From positions 1-64,000 of the forward strand of contig JAVBSY010000046.1 of NCBI GenBank assembly GCA_031556475.1: 64,000 nt of DNA. The letters run 5' to 3'. Numbering within the stretch: the first letter of the stretch is position 1; each line of letters starts with the position of its first letter. The stretch comes from Azoarcus sp031556475. GTDB taxonomy: Bacteria > Pseudomonadota > Gammaproteobacteria > Burkholderiales > Rhodocyclaceae. The notes below the pieces were generated by a model, which did not search any database, was not told the origin of the DNA, and worked only from the letters and a program-made list of their open reading frames with translations. The position numbers and the translations under genes were made by a program. Below are positions 44,632 through 53,433 of this stretch, piece after piece.

Positions 44632-45911
44632 TGGCGGGCGTTGTGCTCGTTGTTGTCAATGGCTTCCGCCTGTTTTTTCATATACCGGGTGGCCACGTAA
44701 TCGTCAACGATGGCTTTGAATTCAGCGGCAATATTGTCGCCGCGCAGCGTTACTGTCTTGGCTCCATCGACAAACACCGGTGCAACCGGCGTCTCGCCCG
44801 TGCCGGGCAGCGAAATGCCGATATTTGCATGCTTGCTTTCACCCGGGCCGTTAACCACGCAACCCATCACGGCCAGCGTCATGTTTTCCACGCCGTCGTA
44901 CTGCTCGCGCCACACCGGCATTTGCGCACGCACATAAGTCTGGATGCCGGCGGCCAGTTCCTGGAAAAACGTGCTGGAGGTCCGCCCACAGCCTGGGCAT
45001 GCAGTGACCATCGGCGTAAACGCGCGCAGCCCCATGGTCTGCAGAATTTCCTGCGCCACCACGACTTCCTGTGTGCGATCACCATCAGGTTCGGGGGTGA
45101 GCGAAATACGGATCGTATCTCCGATACCTTCCTGCAAAAGCACCGCCAATGCGGCAGTGGATGCCACAATGCCCTTGCTGCCCATGCCGGCTTCGGTCAA
45201 GCCAAGGTGCAAAGGGTAATCGCAGCGTAGCGCCAGATCGCGATACACCGCCACCAGATCCTGCACGCCCGACACCTTCGCCGACAGGATGATGCGGTCG
45301 CCCGCCAGACCGTACTCCTCGGCCTTGGCGGCGGATTCCAGCGCGGATACCACCAGCGCCTCGCGCATCACCGCACCGGCATCACGCGGCTCCGCGAGGC
45401 GGGCGTTCTCATCCATGATGCGCGCCAGGACGGACTGATCCAGACTGCCCCAATTCACCCCGATACGTACCGGCTTGTCGTATTTGCACGCAATCTCGAC
45501 AACGGCGGCGAACTGCGGATCGCGCTTGCTGCCGGCACCGATATTGCCCGGATTGATGCGCAGCTTGGCCAAGGCCTCGGCGCAGGCGGGGTGATCGGCA
45601 AGCAGCCTGTGGCCGTTGTAGTGGAAATCGCCGACCAAGGGCACGTCCATGTTCAACGCCAGCAGGCGATCACGTATATGAGGCACGGCCTTCGCCGCAG
45701 CCTCGTTATTGACCGTGATGCGTACCAATTCCGAGCCTGCCCGGGCCAGTTCGGCCACCTGCATCGCCGTACCCAGCACATCGGCGGTATCGGTATTGGT
45801 CATCGACTGCACCACCACCGGCGCACCGGAACCGACCATGACGCGGCCGACACGCACCAGACGGGTAAGACGTCGCGGCAATGGACCGGCTGGCAGTACT
45901 TTTCGCGTCAT
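44628..45911 (-). CDS. ispG: 4-hydroxy-3-methylbut-2-enyl diphosphate synthase (flavodoxin/ferredoxin)
   Basis: The 427-residue iron-sulfur enzyme acts late in the MEP isoprenoid pathway. The [4Fe-4S] cysteines are in TACPGCGRTSSTFF and GCVVNGPGESKHANIGISLPG. The N-terminal TIM-barrel part has VVVQSMTNTDTADV and GVNWGSLDQ. Its length, about 427, is that of the longer proteobacterial form. It starts two bases after the rodZ stop and its stop overlaps hisS, in the conserved rodZ-ispG-hisS order. Confidence 0.97.
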   Translation of the reverse strand: MTRKVLPAGPLPRRLTRLVRVGRVMVGSGAPVVVQSMTNTDTADVLGTAMQVAELARAGSELVRITVNNEAAAKAVPHIRDRLLALNMDVPLVGDFHYNGHRLLADHPACAEALAKLRINPGNIGAGSKRDPQFAAVVEIACKYDKPVRIGVNWGSLDQSVLARIMDENARLAEPRDAGAVMREALVVSALESAAKAEEYGLAGDRIILSAKVSGVQDLVAVYRDLALRCDYPLHLGLTEAGMGSKGIVASTAALAVLLQEGIGDTIRISLTPEPDGDRTQEVVVAQEILQTMGLRAFTPMVTACPGCGRTSSTFFQELAAGIQTYVRAQMPVWREQYDGVENMTLAVMGCVVNGPGESKHANIGISLPGTGETPVAPVFVDGAKTVTLRGDNIAAEFKAIVDDYVATRYMKKQAEAIDNNEHNARQ

Positions 45912-45912
45912 G

Positions 45913-46821
45913 TCACTGCACCGTCAAACGGGCGACAGACACCCGCGTATGGGGAACGAGATCGATCGGCTTGCCCTTGTATTCGAGCCTAACATCCTTG
46001 GCATTGCCGATAACCAACGAAAAAGGCGCCGTACCCTGCACGCTGTGGCGGGCACCGGCGCTCCCGGTGCCCGTATAGACGATTTCGCCCGCGGCATTAC
46101 GCACTTCGACCCACGATTCTCCTGCAAAAACGAATACGAGCCCATTGCTTTCAACCTGGGCTCTCTCTGCCTGTGTTTCCTCGCTCGTACCGACGGCCGA
46201 TGGCGCAACGACCGGAGCCACCGCAATGGGGGCCGAAACAACGGGCTGCGAAGCGGCGGACGGCGACACGGAAGGTTCCGAAGCCGCTGGCGGCAACTCC
46301 TCGGAGGGGACCTCTCGCTCCAGACTCGGCAACGCCGCATCTCCACCAGCCACGCCTGGCGACCTGGCTTGAAACCAGTCGAAATACCAGCCCGCAAACA
46401 CTGCGAACAATAAAACCGCCACCGCCAAACCCAACGGCTTGGAACTATGGCGCCGATCATCGGCCGGCATACTACCGTTCGCGTTGGAAACCGGGGCCAA
46501 CTCGGTCGTCGCCGGCGCTGCCTCCACGGGCACATCCGCCAGCAAGGCTGCCGCATCCAACCCAAGATGCCGTGCGTAGTTGCGCAGAAAGCCGCGCACG
46601 AAAGCAGGCCCGGGCAATACATCGTAATCGCCGCTTTCCAAGGCTTCGACCTGACGGCGCGAAAGCTTGAGCGCCGCGGCCACGTCGGAAAGGGATTCCC
46701 TGCGCGCCTCGCGGGCATGCCGAAGCCGCTCGCCCACACTCGGTGCGGGCGCACTCGGAGCAGATACGGCAGGAGTGGGCACACCAGTCTCCGCCGAGAC
46801 CGGATCCTGCTCGGGCGACAT
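45913..46821 (-). CDS. rodZ: RodZ-like cytoskeletal/cell-shape protein (HTH-TM-DUF4115)
   Basis: The 302-residue protein has an N-terminal helix-turn-helix of the HTH_25 type (GERLRHAREARRESLSDVAAALKLSRRQVEALESGDYDVLPG), a single membrane helix (LGLAVAVLLFAVFAGWYFDWF), a Pro/Ser/Ala-rich linker and a C-terminal DUF4115 beta domain. RodZ links MreB to the elongasome. Two starts are possible: a GTG at 46830 that overlaps the pilW stop, or the ATG at 46821 chosen here. It lies between pilW and ispG. Confidence 0.9.
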   Translation of the reverse strand: MSPEQDPVSAETGVPTPAVSAPSAPAPSVGERLRHAREARRESLSDVAAALKLSRRQVEALESGDYDVLPGPAFVRGFLRNYARHLGLDAAALLADVPVEAAPATTELAPVSNANGSMPADDRRHSSKPLGLAVAVLLFAVFAGWYFDWFQARSPGVAGGDAALPSLEREVPSEELPPAASEPSVSPSAASQPVVSAPIAVAPVVAPSAVGTSEETQAERAQVESNGLVFVFAGESWVEVRNAAGEIVYTGTGSAGARHSVQGTAPFSLVIGNAKDVRLEYKGKPIDLVPHTRVSVARLTVQ

Positions 46822-46826
46822 GGAAC

Positions 46827-47657
46827 TCACTCGTATCGGCCTTCCTGCATCTGCTGATATTCAGGCGACGTGGAAAACCGGCTGCGCAATTGCGCCGCAT
46901 AGCTCGCTTCCGCGTCACGATTGCCGAGCCGGCGCTCGGTGCGCACCCCCAGCCAGGCCGACGCGGCAGACGGCTCCACCTCGCGATGCATGCGCACCAA
47001 ACGCTCGTGCGCAACCGCATAGTCACCCCGCTGGTAGGCGAGCAACGCCAACTGATACAGCGCCTGCGAATTCGTCGGATCGGCCACCACCGCACTCGCG
47101 AACTGCGCTTCCGCGGCGACGGGATCGTTCTGCTGCAACAGGCACAGACCCGCATTGGTGAAAGGGCGAGTCTGGTAGCGGTAATACGGATTGCGTGCGG
47201 CACGAGCCAGATAGTCCAGCCCTTCTGCCGTCTGCCCCTGCCGGCACAGGAACCAGCCATAGCTGTTGTTGAAGTCCGGATCGCCCGGCGCGGACCTCAG
47301 CGCCGTTTCCAGGTTTTCGCGCGCCCTTCCCGTATCACCTAGGAACATGTAAACGATGCCTAGCAGATGGTAGGCCGGCGCATAGCTGGAGCTTTCCGCC
47401 AATGCGGCCTTGGCTTCGTCGAGTGCGACCTCATAGCGTGCAACGCTGACATACGCCGTGCCCAACTGGACGTGTACCAGCGCTTTCGCATCGGCAGGCG
47501 TAGCCGCTGCGGCGTCGGCCAGCGGCCGGGTCGGTGCCGCACCGCTACTGCTGCTGAACCCACCACTGCTCTCACCGCTCTTCGTCGGTGCCGTGGTGGC
47601 GCAAGCGCCCACAACAATGGCAAGCAGAGTCACCGCAATCGCTGCTGTACGCCTCAT
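46827..47657 (-). CDS. pilW: Type IV pilus biogenesis lipoprotein PilW/PilF (TPR)
   Basis: From the ATG at 47657 (GGAGGTG seven bases upstream) this 276-residue lipoprotein has the lipobox VVGAC (Cys19) and about six TPR motifs, such as AYVSVARYEVALDEAKAAL and ALYQLALLAYQRGDYAVAHERL. It acts as the pilotin for the PilQ secretin. Its ATG overlaps the rlmN stop (ATGA) and its stop abuts rodZ, the usual rlmN-pilW-rodZ-ispG order. Confidence 0.93.
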   Translation of the reverse strand: MRRTAAIAVTLLAIVVGACATTAPTKSGESSGGFSSSSGAAPTRPLADAAAATPADAKALVHVQLGTAYVSVARYEVALDEAKAALAESSSYAPAYHLLGIVYMFLGDTGRARENLETALRSAPGDPDFNNSYGWFLCRQGQTAEGLDYLARAARNPYYRYQTRPFTNAGLCLLQQNDPVAAEAQFASAVVADPTNSQALYQLALLAYQRGDYAVAHERLVRMHREVEPSAASAWLGVRTERRLGNRDAEASYAAQLRSRFSTSPEYQQMQEGRYE

Positions 47658-48814
47658 GAACGCACCTCCAATGTTTTTTCCAGGCGCACGACACGCCGGG
47701 TTCGGTCCCGCACCTGTCCGGCCAATTGGCCGCAAGCGGCATCGACATCTTCCCCGCGAGTTTTACGCGTCGTGGTAATGATGCCAGCATTCGCCAGAAT
47801 AGCTGAAAAGCGGCGGATACGCTCCGCCGGAGATCGGCGGAAAGCGGAATTCGGACATGGGTTGAAAGGAATCAAAGTGAATTTGCACGGCACCTCGCGC
47901 ACCAGTTCGACCAGTTCGCGTGCATGCGCCTCGCCATCGTTGACGGCATCCAGCATGACGTACTCGAAAGTCACGAAATCACGCGGCGCGCGATCGAGGT
48001 AGCGGCGGCAGGCCGCCATCAATTCCACCAGTGGATATTTGCGATTGATCGGCACCAGTTGGTCACGCAAGGCATCGTTCGGCGCATGCAGCGATACCGC
48101 CAGAGCCACCGGACACTCGTCGCGCAGGCGATCCATCGCCGGCACGACACCGGACGTGGAAACGGTCACGCGGCGGCGCGACAAGCCATAGGCATGATCG
48201 TCCAGCATCAGGCGCAAGGCCGTAACGACATTGTCGAAATTCGCCAGCGGCTCGCCCATGCCCATCATCACCACGTTACTAATAACACGGCCGTTGTCGC
48301 TGGCATCGCTCTCCTCCTCGGCCATCGTGCCATCCGCCGTTTCCGCCGCGCGCGCGGCAGCACCCAGCAGATGATTCGCCAGCCACAATTGGCCGATGAT
48401 CTCGGCAGCCAAGAGATTGCGGCTGAAACCCTGCTTGCCGGTGGAACAAAAAGCGCAATCCAGCGCGCAACCTGCCTGCGACGACACGCACAGCGTACCG
48501 CGCCGAGCTTCGGGAATGAACACGGTCTCGACCGCGTTACCTTGGCCGACATCAAGCAGCCACTTGCGTGTGCCGTCGGCCGATATCGAATCCCGCACCG
48601 GCACCGGCGGCCGAATGCACGCCTCGGTAGCGAGCTTCGCACGCAGCAGCTTGGCGACATCGGTCATGCGCGCGAAATCGTCGCACCCCTCCCGATGCAT
48701 CCAGCGCATCACCTGGCGGGCGCGGAACGGCTTTTCGCCCAATCCGGCAAACCAAGCGATCAAGCCGTCGACATCGAAATCGAGCAGATTGACCGGAGCG
48801 CTCATCGTCGCCAT
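47654..48814 (-). CDS. rlmN: Dual-specificity 23S rRNA/tRNA adenine-C2 methyltransferase RlmN
   Basis: The radical-SAM enzyme methylates A2503 of 23S rRNA and A37 of some tRNAs. The cluster motif CALDCAFCSTG (CxxxCxxC) is near the middle of the protein and the C-terminal CGQLAGQ carries the catalytic cysteine. The start is not certain: ATGs at 48856, 48826, 48814 and 48805 are in frame. The first lies inside a 14-bp hairpin stem; 48814 gives 386 residues (MATMSAPVNLLDFD). It overlaps pilW by four bases. Confidence 0.94.
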   Translation of the reverse strand: MATMSAPVNLLDFDVDGLIAWFAGLGEKPFRARQVMRWMHREGCDDFARMTDVAKLLRAKLATEACIRPPVPVRDSISADGTRKWLLDVGQGNAVETVFIPEARRGTLCVSSQAGCALDCAFCSTGKQGFSRNLLAAEIIGQLWLANHLLGAAARAAETADGTMAEEESDASDNGRVISNVVMMGMGEPLANFDNVVTALRLMLDDHAYGLSRRRVTVSTSGVVPAMDRLRDECPVALAVSLHAPNDALRDQLVPINRKYPLVELMAACRRYLDRAPRDFVTFEYVMLDAVNDGEAHARELVELVREVPCKFTLIPFNPCPNSAFRRSPAERIRRFSAILANAGIITTTRKTRGEDVDAACGQLAGQVRDRTRRVVRLEKTLEVRS

Positions 48815-48843
48815 TGTTTCTACCATTTCCCGGCTCGAAATCC

Positions 48844-48878
48844 CCGTGGGTGGCATACGCCAAGTATGCCACCCACGG
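48844..48878. repeat. Perfect 14-bp inverted repeat between ndk and rlmN
   Basis: CCGTGGGTGGCATA (48844-48857) and TATGCCACCCACGG (48865-48878) pair perfectly around a 7-base loop. It lies just upstream of the likely rlmN start on the minus strand. No U-run follows on that strand (a T-run precedes it), so it does not look like an intrinsic terminator for ndk. Confidence 0.75.
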
Positions 48879-48905
48879 AAAAACCCGCCGGAGCGATCAA
48901 ATCGA

Positions 48906-49331
48906 TTACCTGGCGTAAACGTTCATTCCAGGGAAGAAAAACGCCACTTCCACCGCAGCCGTATCCGGGCCATCGGAACCGTGCACGGCATTGGCGTCGA
49001 TGGAGTCGGCGAAATCCGCGCGGATCGTGCCCGGCGCCGCCTTCTTCGGATCGGTGGCGCCCATCAGATCACGATTCTTCGCGATCGCGCCTTCGCCTTC
49101 GAGCACCTGAATCATGACCGGACCGGAAATCATGAACGAAACCAGATCCTTGAAAAACGGGCGCTCCTTATGCACGGCGTAAAACTGGCCGGCTTCGGCT
49201 TCGGACAAACGCACCAGCTTGGCCGCGATGACTTTCAGACCTGCGTCCTCGAAACGCTGATAAATCTTGCCGATCACGTTCTTGGCAACAGCATCGGGCT
49301 TGATGATGGAAAGGGTGCGTTCAATAGCCAT
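48906..49331 (-). CDS. ndk: Nucleoside diphosphate kinase
   Basis: The 141-residue enzyme equilibrates nucleoside di- and triphosphates. The active-site histidine lies in NAVHGSDGPDTAAVE, and ERTLSIIKPDAVAKNVIGKI is the typical N-terminus. It is the first gene of the long minus-strand block ending with purA, separated from rlmN by about 90 bases containing a stable hairpin. Confidence 0.98.
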   Translation of the reverse strand: MAIERTLSIIKPDAVAKNVIGKIYQRFEDAGLKVIAAKLVRLSEAEAGQFYAVHKERPFFKDLVSFMISGPVMIQVLEGEGAIAKNRDLMGATDPKKAAPGTIRADFADSIDANAVHGSDGPDTAAVEVAFFFPGMNVYAR

Positions 49332-49429
49332 GGGAAAGCTCCGGGATCGTTTGTGACAAAGCGCATGATTTTAGCAGACTTCGGCAATGCCCCTACATGC
49401 ACACCGTACCCGGCACGCACTGCCCCGTA

Positions 49430-50104
49430 TCACGCCTGCTTGCGCTCCGGCGCACTCCGTTCGCGCCACCAGGCAACGACAATCGGCAGCAGCGACAAAA
49501 CAATGATGCCGATCACCACGGCGGAAAGATTGTTCTTGACCACCGGCAGATTGCCGAACCAATACCCGAGCATGACCAAAGGCCCCACCCAAAGCGCACC
49601 GCCGAACACGTTGAAGGCGACAAAACGCCGGTAGTCCATGCGTGCCATTCCGCCGACGAAAGGCGCGAAGGTACGAATGATGGGCATGAAGCGCGCAATA
49701 ACGATGGTCTTGCCGCCATGGCGCGCATAAAACGCCTGGGTCCGCTCCAACGCCTTGCGGTTGAAAAAGCGGCTGTCCTCCCACTTTGCGATCCGTGCGC
49801 CAAAACGCCGGCCGATGGCGTAATTCACCGTATCGCCCAGCACCGCGGCGACGAACAGCGAAGGAATCAGTACCGCGGGGTCCAGCCCGCCTCCCGCCGC
49901 CAGTGCACCCGCCATGAACAGCAACGAGTCACCCGGCAGAAAAGGCGTCACCACCAAACCGGTTTCGCAGAACACGATTGCGAACAAAATGGCGTAAAGC
50001 CAGACGCCATACTGCGCCAGCAACGCTTCGAGATGCTGATCCAGGTGCAGCATCAGATCGACAAAATGGAAAAACAACTGGACGAAAAAATCGACGACTT
50101 CCAT
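49430..50104 (-). CDS. DedA family membrane protein
   Basis: The 224-residue protein has several membrane helices and the DedA/VTT signature: FCETGLVVTPFLPGDSLLFMAGALAA, then GRRFGARI, the FYARHGGKTIVIARFMPIIRTFAPFVGGMARM stretch with conserved arginines. DedA proteins are undecaprenyl-phosphate or phospholipid translocases; which one applies here is not clear. It is a stand-alone gene between ndk and the TRAP transporter, downstream of a strong terminator. Confidence 0.93.
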   Translation of the reverse strand: MEVVDFFVQLFFHFVDLMLHLDQHLEALLAQYGVWLYAILFAIVFCETGLVVTPFLPGDSLLFMAGALAAGGGLDPAVLIPSLFVAAVLGDTVNYAIGRRFGARIAKWEDSRFFNRKALERTQAFYARHGGKTIVIARFMPIIRTFAPFVGGMARMDYRRFVAFNVFGGALWVGPLVMLGYWFGNLPVVKNNLSAVVIGIIVLSLLPIVVAWWRERSAPERKQA

Positions 50105-50193
50105 GAACGGACACGCAAGACAGAGTGCGCCCGATCATATCCCAACACGCCCCCCATAAGCCGTCCGGACCGAACGTCACCTCCAACAAAACG

Positions 50194-50230
50194 AAAAAGG
50201 CCGGCTCGACACCCGCCGAACCGGCCTTTT
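50194..50230 (-). terminator. Rho-independent terminator of dctPQM
   Basis: AAAAGGCCGG (50195-50204) pairs with CCGGCCTTTT (50221-50230); on the minus strand the stem runs into CCTTTTTCGTTTTG. It lies 22 bases past the dctM stop and separates it from the DedA gene. Confidence 0.9.
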
Positions 50231-50251
50231 CTTCATCGCATGCGATCTAAC

Positions 50252-51535
50252 TCAGAGCATGCCCAGAACGCGCGGCAGCCACAGCGAAATCTCGGGCACG
50301 TAGGTAACGAGCACCAGAAACACCAGCATGGTCAGCAACCACGGCCACACCGCCACGGTCAGCTCCGTGATGCCCATCTTGGTGATGCCGGAAGCCACAT
50401 AAAGATTGAGGCCCACTGGCGGATGGCACATGCCGACCTCCATGTTAACCACCATGATGATGCCGAAATGCACTGGATCGATACCGAGCTTGACGGCGAT
50501 CGGAAACAGGATCGGCGCCAGGATCAGCACAATCGACGACGGCTCCATGAAGTTGCCCGCGATCAGCATCAGGATGTTGGCCATGATGAGGAAGCCGATC
50601 ACGCCGACCCCTGTGCCGATCATGAAATCCGCCATGCTCTGCGGGATGTTCTCGTGCGTGAGCAGGAAGGAGAACAGGACCGCGTTGGTGATGATGTAGA
50701 GCAGCATCGCGCTCATGTTGGCGGAATTCAGCAAGACCTTCGGCACATCCTTCATGCGCAGGTCCTTGTACACGAACACCGCGACAAAAAAGGCATACAC
50801 CGCGCTCATCGCCGCCGCTTCGGTAGGCGTGAAAATTCCCTTGTAGATACCACCCATGACCACGACGATCAGGAACAGTCCCCAGAAGGATTCCCTGAAG
50901 GCTCTCCAGCGCTGCCCCCAGCTCGCCTTCGGCAGGCGCGGATAGCCGAATTTCTTCGCTCGATACCACGTCGTGAAGCCGAGGAAAACCGCGAGCATCA
51001 ATCCCGGCACCACGCCGGCCATGAACAGCGCGCCCACCGACGTGTTGGTCGACACCGAATACATGACCATCACGATGGATGGCGGGATCAGAATGCCAAG
51101 CGCACCGGAAGTCGTGATGACGCCGGCGCCGAAGCGGTTGGGGAAGCCTTGCTTGACCATCGCCGGCAACAGGATGGCGCCGATCGCCACCACGGTGGCC
51201 GGGCTGGACCCCGATACCGCGGCAAACAAGGCACAAGCCAGCACGCCACCCAAACCGAGGCCGCCATGCCAATGACCGACCATCGCCGTGGCAAAGTTGA
51301 TCATGCGCCGCGCCACGCCACCGTGGGTCAGGAAGTTGCCGGCGAGAATGAAGAACGGAATCGCCATGATTTCGAACTTCTCGATCCCGGTAAACAGCTT
51401 CAACGCCACGGACTCGATCGGCACCTGCGTCATGGCGAACAGGAAAGTCAGTACCGTCAAGCCGAGCGAGATAGAGATGGGCATGCCCGTCAGCATCAGC
51501 ACCAACAGAATAACGAAGATGATTGCGGCGCTCAT
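50252..51535 (-). CDS. dctM: TRAP transporter large membrane subunit DctM
   Basis: The 427-residue protein has about 12 membrane helices and the DctM family features GIEKFEIMAIPFFILAGNFLTHGGVARR and SGSSPATVVAIGAILLPAM. With DctQ it forms the sodium-driven membrane part of a TRAP transporter that takes up substrates delivered by DctP. Its start overlaps the dctQ stop by four bases. Substrate is probably C4-dicarboxylates, judged from the DctS/DctR regulators next to it. Confidence 0.95.
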   Translation of the reverse strand: MSAAIIFVILLVLMLTGMPISISLGLTVLTFLFAMTQVPIESVALKLFTGIEKFEIMAIPFFILAGNFLTHGGVARRMINFATAMVGHWHGGLGLGGVLACALFAAVSGSSPATVVAIGAILLPAMVKQGFPNRFGAGVITTSGALGILIPPSIVMVMYSVSTNTSVGALFMAGVVPGLMLAVFLGFTTWYRAKKFGYPRLPKASWGQRWRAFRESFWGLFLIVVVMGGIYKGIFTPTEAAAMSAVYAFFVAVFVYKDLRMKDVPKVLLNSANMSAMLLYIITNAVLFSFLLTHENIPQSMADFMIGTGVGVIGFLIMANILMLIAGNFMEPSSIVLILAPILFPIAVKLGIDPVHFGIIMVVNMEVGMCHPPVGLNLYVASGITKMGITELTVAVWPWLLTMLVFLVLVTYVPEISLWLPRVLGML

Positions 51536-52263
51536 TGTTTGCCTCCCTTGCCGACGTCATCCCCAGCGCCGCCCTTTTGGGCGCCCCCCCCCTCGCCCAT
51601 GTTCTTGTGCACCAGATCGTGCGGATGGAGGTTGTCGTCCATATCGTATGGATTCACATCCACCGGCAAGTTGTCTTCTTCGATGCCATCGACGTGACCA
51701 TGATCGTGATGCGGCAACTCGCCCGTCCGCCAGAAATTCGTCACCACCTGCAGAAAACGGAAGCACATCAGGTAGGACCCCAGCGGCACGGCGGCATAGA
51801 CGATCCAGGTCGGCCATTCCAGGTCGGGTGTTATCGGCCCTTCGTACAAATCGCCCGTATCCAGTCCAAGCCAGGTGAATATCTGGTAGTGCGCGCCGTT
51901 TTCCCAGACGAACCGGGCTCCCAAAGTACCGACGATGCCGGTAAACAAAGCACCGGCCATCAGGCCGAAAATGATGAAGCGGCCACGATTTTTCGCGTTC
52001 AGGCGATTGATGAGCACATCGACGCCGACGTGGATGCCGGTACGCACGCCATACGCGGCGCCAAACTTGGCCATCCACACGAACATGATGATCGTCAGTT
52101 CCTGTGCCCAGCCCAAATTGATGGACAACAGCCAGTCCTGCAATGCAGGAATCCCGATGCCGGATCCGTAGCGGTGAAGAACCGACACAAAAATGATCGT
52201 CGTCGCCGCCCCCATGAGGAAGGCAATGAGCCATTCCTCGAGATGATCGAGTATTTTCAACAT
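51532..52263 (-). CDS. dctQ: TRAP transporter small membrane subunit DctQ
   Basis: From the ATG at 52263 the 243-residue protein has about four membrane helices, starting LKILDHLEEWLIAFLMGAATTIIFVSVLHRY and containing the RTGIHVGVDVLINRL motif. The C-terminal tail is long, with His/Asp- and Gly/Lys-rich runs (HHDHGHVDG and GEGGGAQKGGAGDDVGKGG), unusual for DctQ and probably cytoplasmic. It overlaps dctM by four bases and is separated from dctP by a hairpin. Confidence 0.92.
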   Translation of the reverse strand: MLKILDHLEEWLIAFLMGAATTIIFVSVLHRYGSGIGIPALQDWLLSINLGWAQELTIIMFVWMAKFGAAYGVRTGIHVGVDVLINRLNAKNRGRFIIFGLMAGALFTGIVGTLGARFVWENGAHYQIFTWLGLDTGDLYEGPITPDLEWPTWIVYAAVPLGSYLMCFRFLQVVTNFWRTGELPHHDHGHVDGIEEDNLPVDVNPYDMDDNLHPHDLVHKNMGEGGGAQKGGAGDDVGKGGKQ

Positions 52264-52282
52264 GAATTTTTTCTCACCACGG

Positions 52283-52316
52283 AAAACGCCCGCCGGTTCC
52301 ACAAGGCCGGCGGGCG
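52283..52316 (-). terminator. Intergenic hairpin/partial terminator between dctP and dctQ
   Basis: CGCCCGCCGG (52287-52296) and CCGGCGGGCG (52307-52316) form a 10-bp GC-rich stem; on the minus strand it is followed by TTTTCC. It sits after the binding-protein gene, as in other binding-protein transporters where it lets dctP be expressed above the membrane subunits. Confidence 0.75.
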
Positions 52317-52332
52317 CTGAACGGATTGCGAC

Positions 52333-53337
52333 TCAGAGCTTGTTCGGGTCGAAGTCGGTCGCTTGGTAGATGGACTTGATCAGGTCGGGACCAATGCGCG
52401 ATGCCATCGCCTTATGTACCGGCAGCAGCACCTTCTTGAACGCCATCCGCTCTTCCGGAGTCGGCTGGTAAACCTCGGTACGGCCCGATTTTTTCACCGC
52501 CTCCAGCGCATGATCGTTTTCTTCCTTGGCGATCTGGTTGGCGTACTCGGTGGATTCCTTCATCGCACGCTCGAGCTGGCCACGCACATCGGCCGGCAGA
52601 CCGTCCCAGAACTTCTTGTTGGTGATGACGGCATACCCCAGATAACCATGGTCGGTCAGCGTCAAATACTTCTGCACCTCGTGCATCTTCTGCGTGTAGA
52701 GGTTGGAAATCGGATTTTCCGTGCCATCCACGACGCCGGTCTGCAAAGCCTGATAGACCTCGGAGAACGCCATCACCTGCGGCAAGGCCTTCAACTCACG
52801 AATCTCTTCCTCGAGCACCTTGGACGACTGAATGCGCATCTTCTTGCCGCGCAGGTCTTCCGGCTTCCTGATCGGGGTGTTCGCGGAAAAAGACTTGAAC
52901 CCGTTGTCCCAATACGCCAACCCCTTGATGCCCTTGGGTTCGAGCTTCGCAAGCAGCTGCTGGCCTACCGTGCCATAAGTGACCTTATGCAGATCCTCGT
53001 AGTTGTCGAAGATGAAGGGCAAATCGAAAACCTCGAACTCACGCACACCCAGCGGACCGAACTTCGCCAGGCTAGGCGCCAGCATCTGCACCGCGCCCAA
53101 CTGCAAGGCCTCGATTTCCTCCTTGTCCTTGTACAGCGTGCTGTTCGCATAGACTTCCACCTTCACCGCGCCGTTGGTGTATTTCTCGGCCAGTTCCTTG
53201 AACCGCTCGGCAGCCTTGCCCTTCGGCGTATCCTGGGCAACGACGTGGCTGAATTTGATCGTGATCGGGTCCGCCGCCACGGTAACGGCGGACAGGCCCA
53301 TTGCCACCAGACCAAACAGAAGCGCGCGAATTTTCAT
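52333..53337 (-). CDS. dctP: TRAP transporter substrate-binding protein DctP
   Basis: From the ATG at 53337 (AAGGAGG seven bases upstream) this is a 334-residue periplasmic binding protein with a signal peptide (KIRALLFGLVAMGLSAVTVAA). The mature part starts DPITIKFSHVVAQDTPKGKAAERFKELAEKYTNGAVKVEVY, the DctP/Family 7 extracytoplasmic receptor pattern, and carries the conserved ligand-binding Arg in GKKMRIQSSKVL. It is first in the operon and divergent from dctS. Confidence 0.96.
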   Translation of the reverse strand: MKIRALLFGLVAMGLSAVTVAADPITIKFSHVVAQDTPKGKAAERFKELAEKYTNGAVKVEVYANSTLYKDKEEIEALQLGAVQMLAPSLAKFGPLGVREFEVFDLPFIFDNYEDLHKVTYGTVGQQLLAKLEPKGIKGLAYWDNGFKSFSANTPIRKPEDLRGKKMRIQSSKVLEEEIRELKALPQVMAFSEVYQALQTGVVDGTENPISNLYTQKMHEVQKYLTLTDHGYLGYAVITNKKFWDGLPADVRGQLERAMKESTEYANQIAKEENDHALEAVKKSGRTEVYQPTPEERMAFKKVLLPVHKAMASRIGPDLIKSIYQATDFDPNKL

Positions 53338-53363
53338 GTTTCCTCCTTTATGGTGAAGAATGC

Positions 53364-53433
53364 ACGCAATCATTGCGTTTTATTCGGCCCGCGCCACCGT
53401 CGACGGACATGAAACCCTTGCCATTCAGGCAAG
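53364..53433. promoter_or_regulatory. Two palindromes in the dctP/dctS divergent region
   Basis: ACGCAAT-C-ATTGCGT (53364-53378) and CTTGCC-ATTCA-GGCAAG (53417-53433) are perfect inverted repeats in the 195 bases between the divergent starts. They are candidate binding sites for DctR. I searched for a sigma-54 promoter here and saw none. Confidence 0.5.

Noticed and set aside
49397..51697. Long plus-strand open frame of 766 codons opposite the DedA and dctM genes.
   Set aside because: It is antisense to two clearly conserved genes, is rich in His, Arg, Gln and Asp as GC-rich shadows are, and has no recognisable domain.
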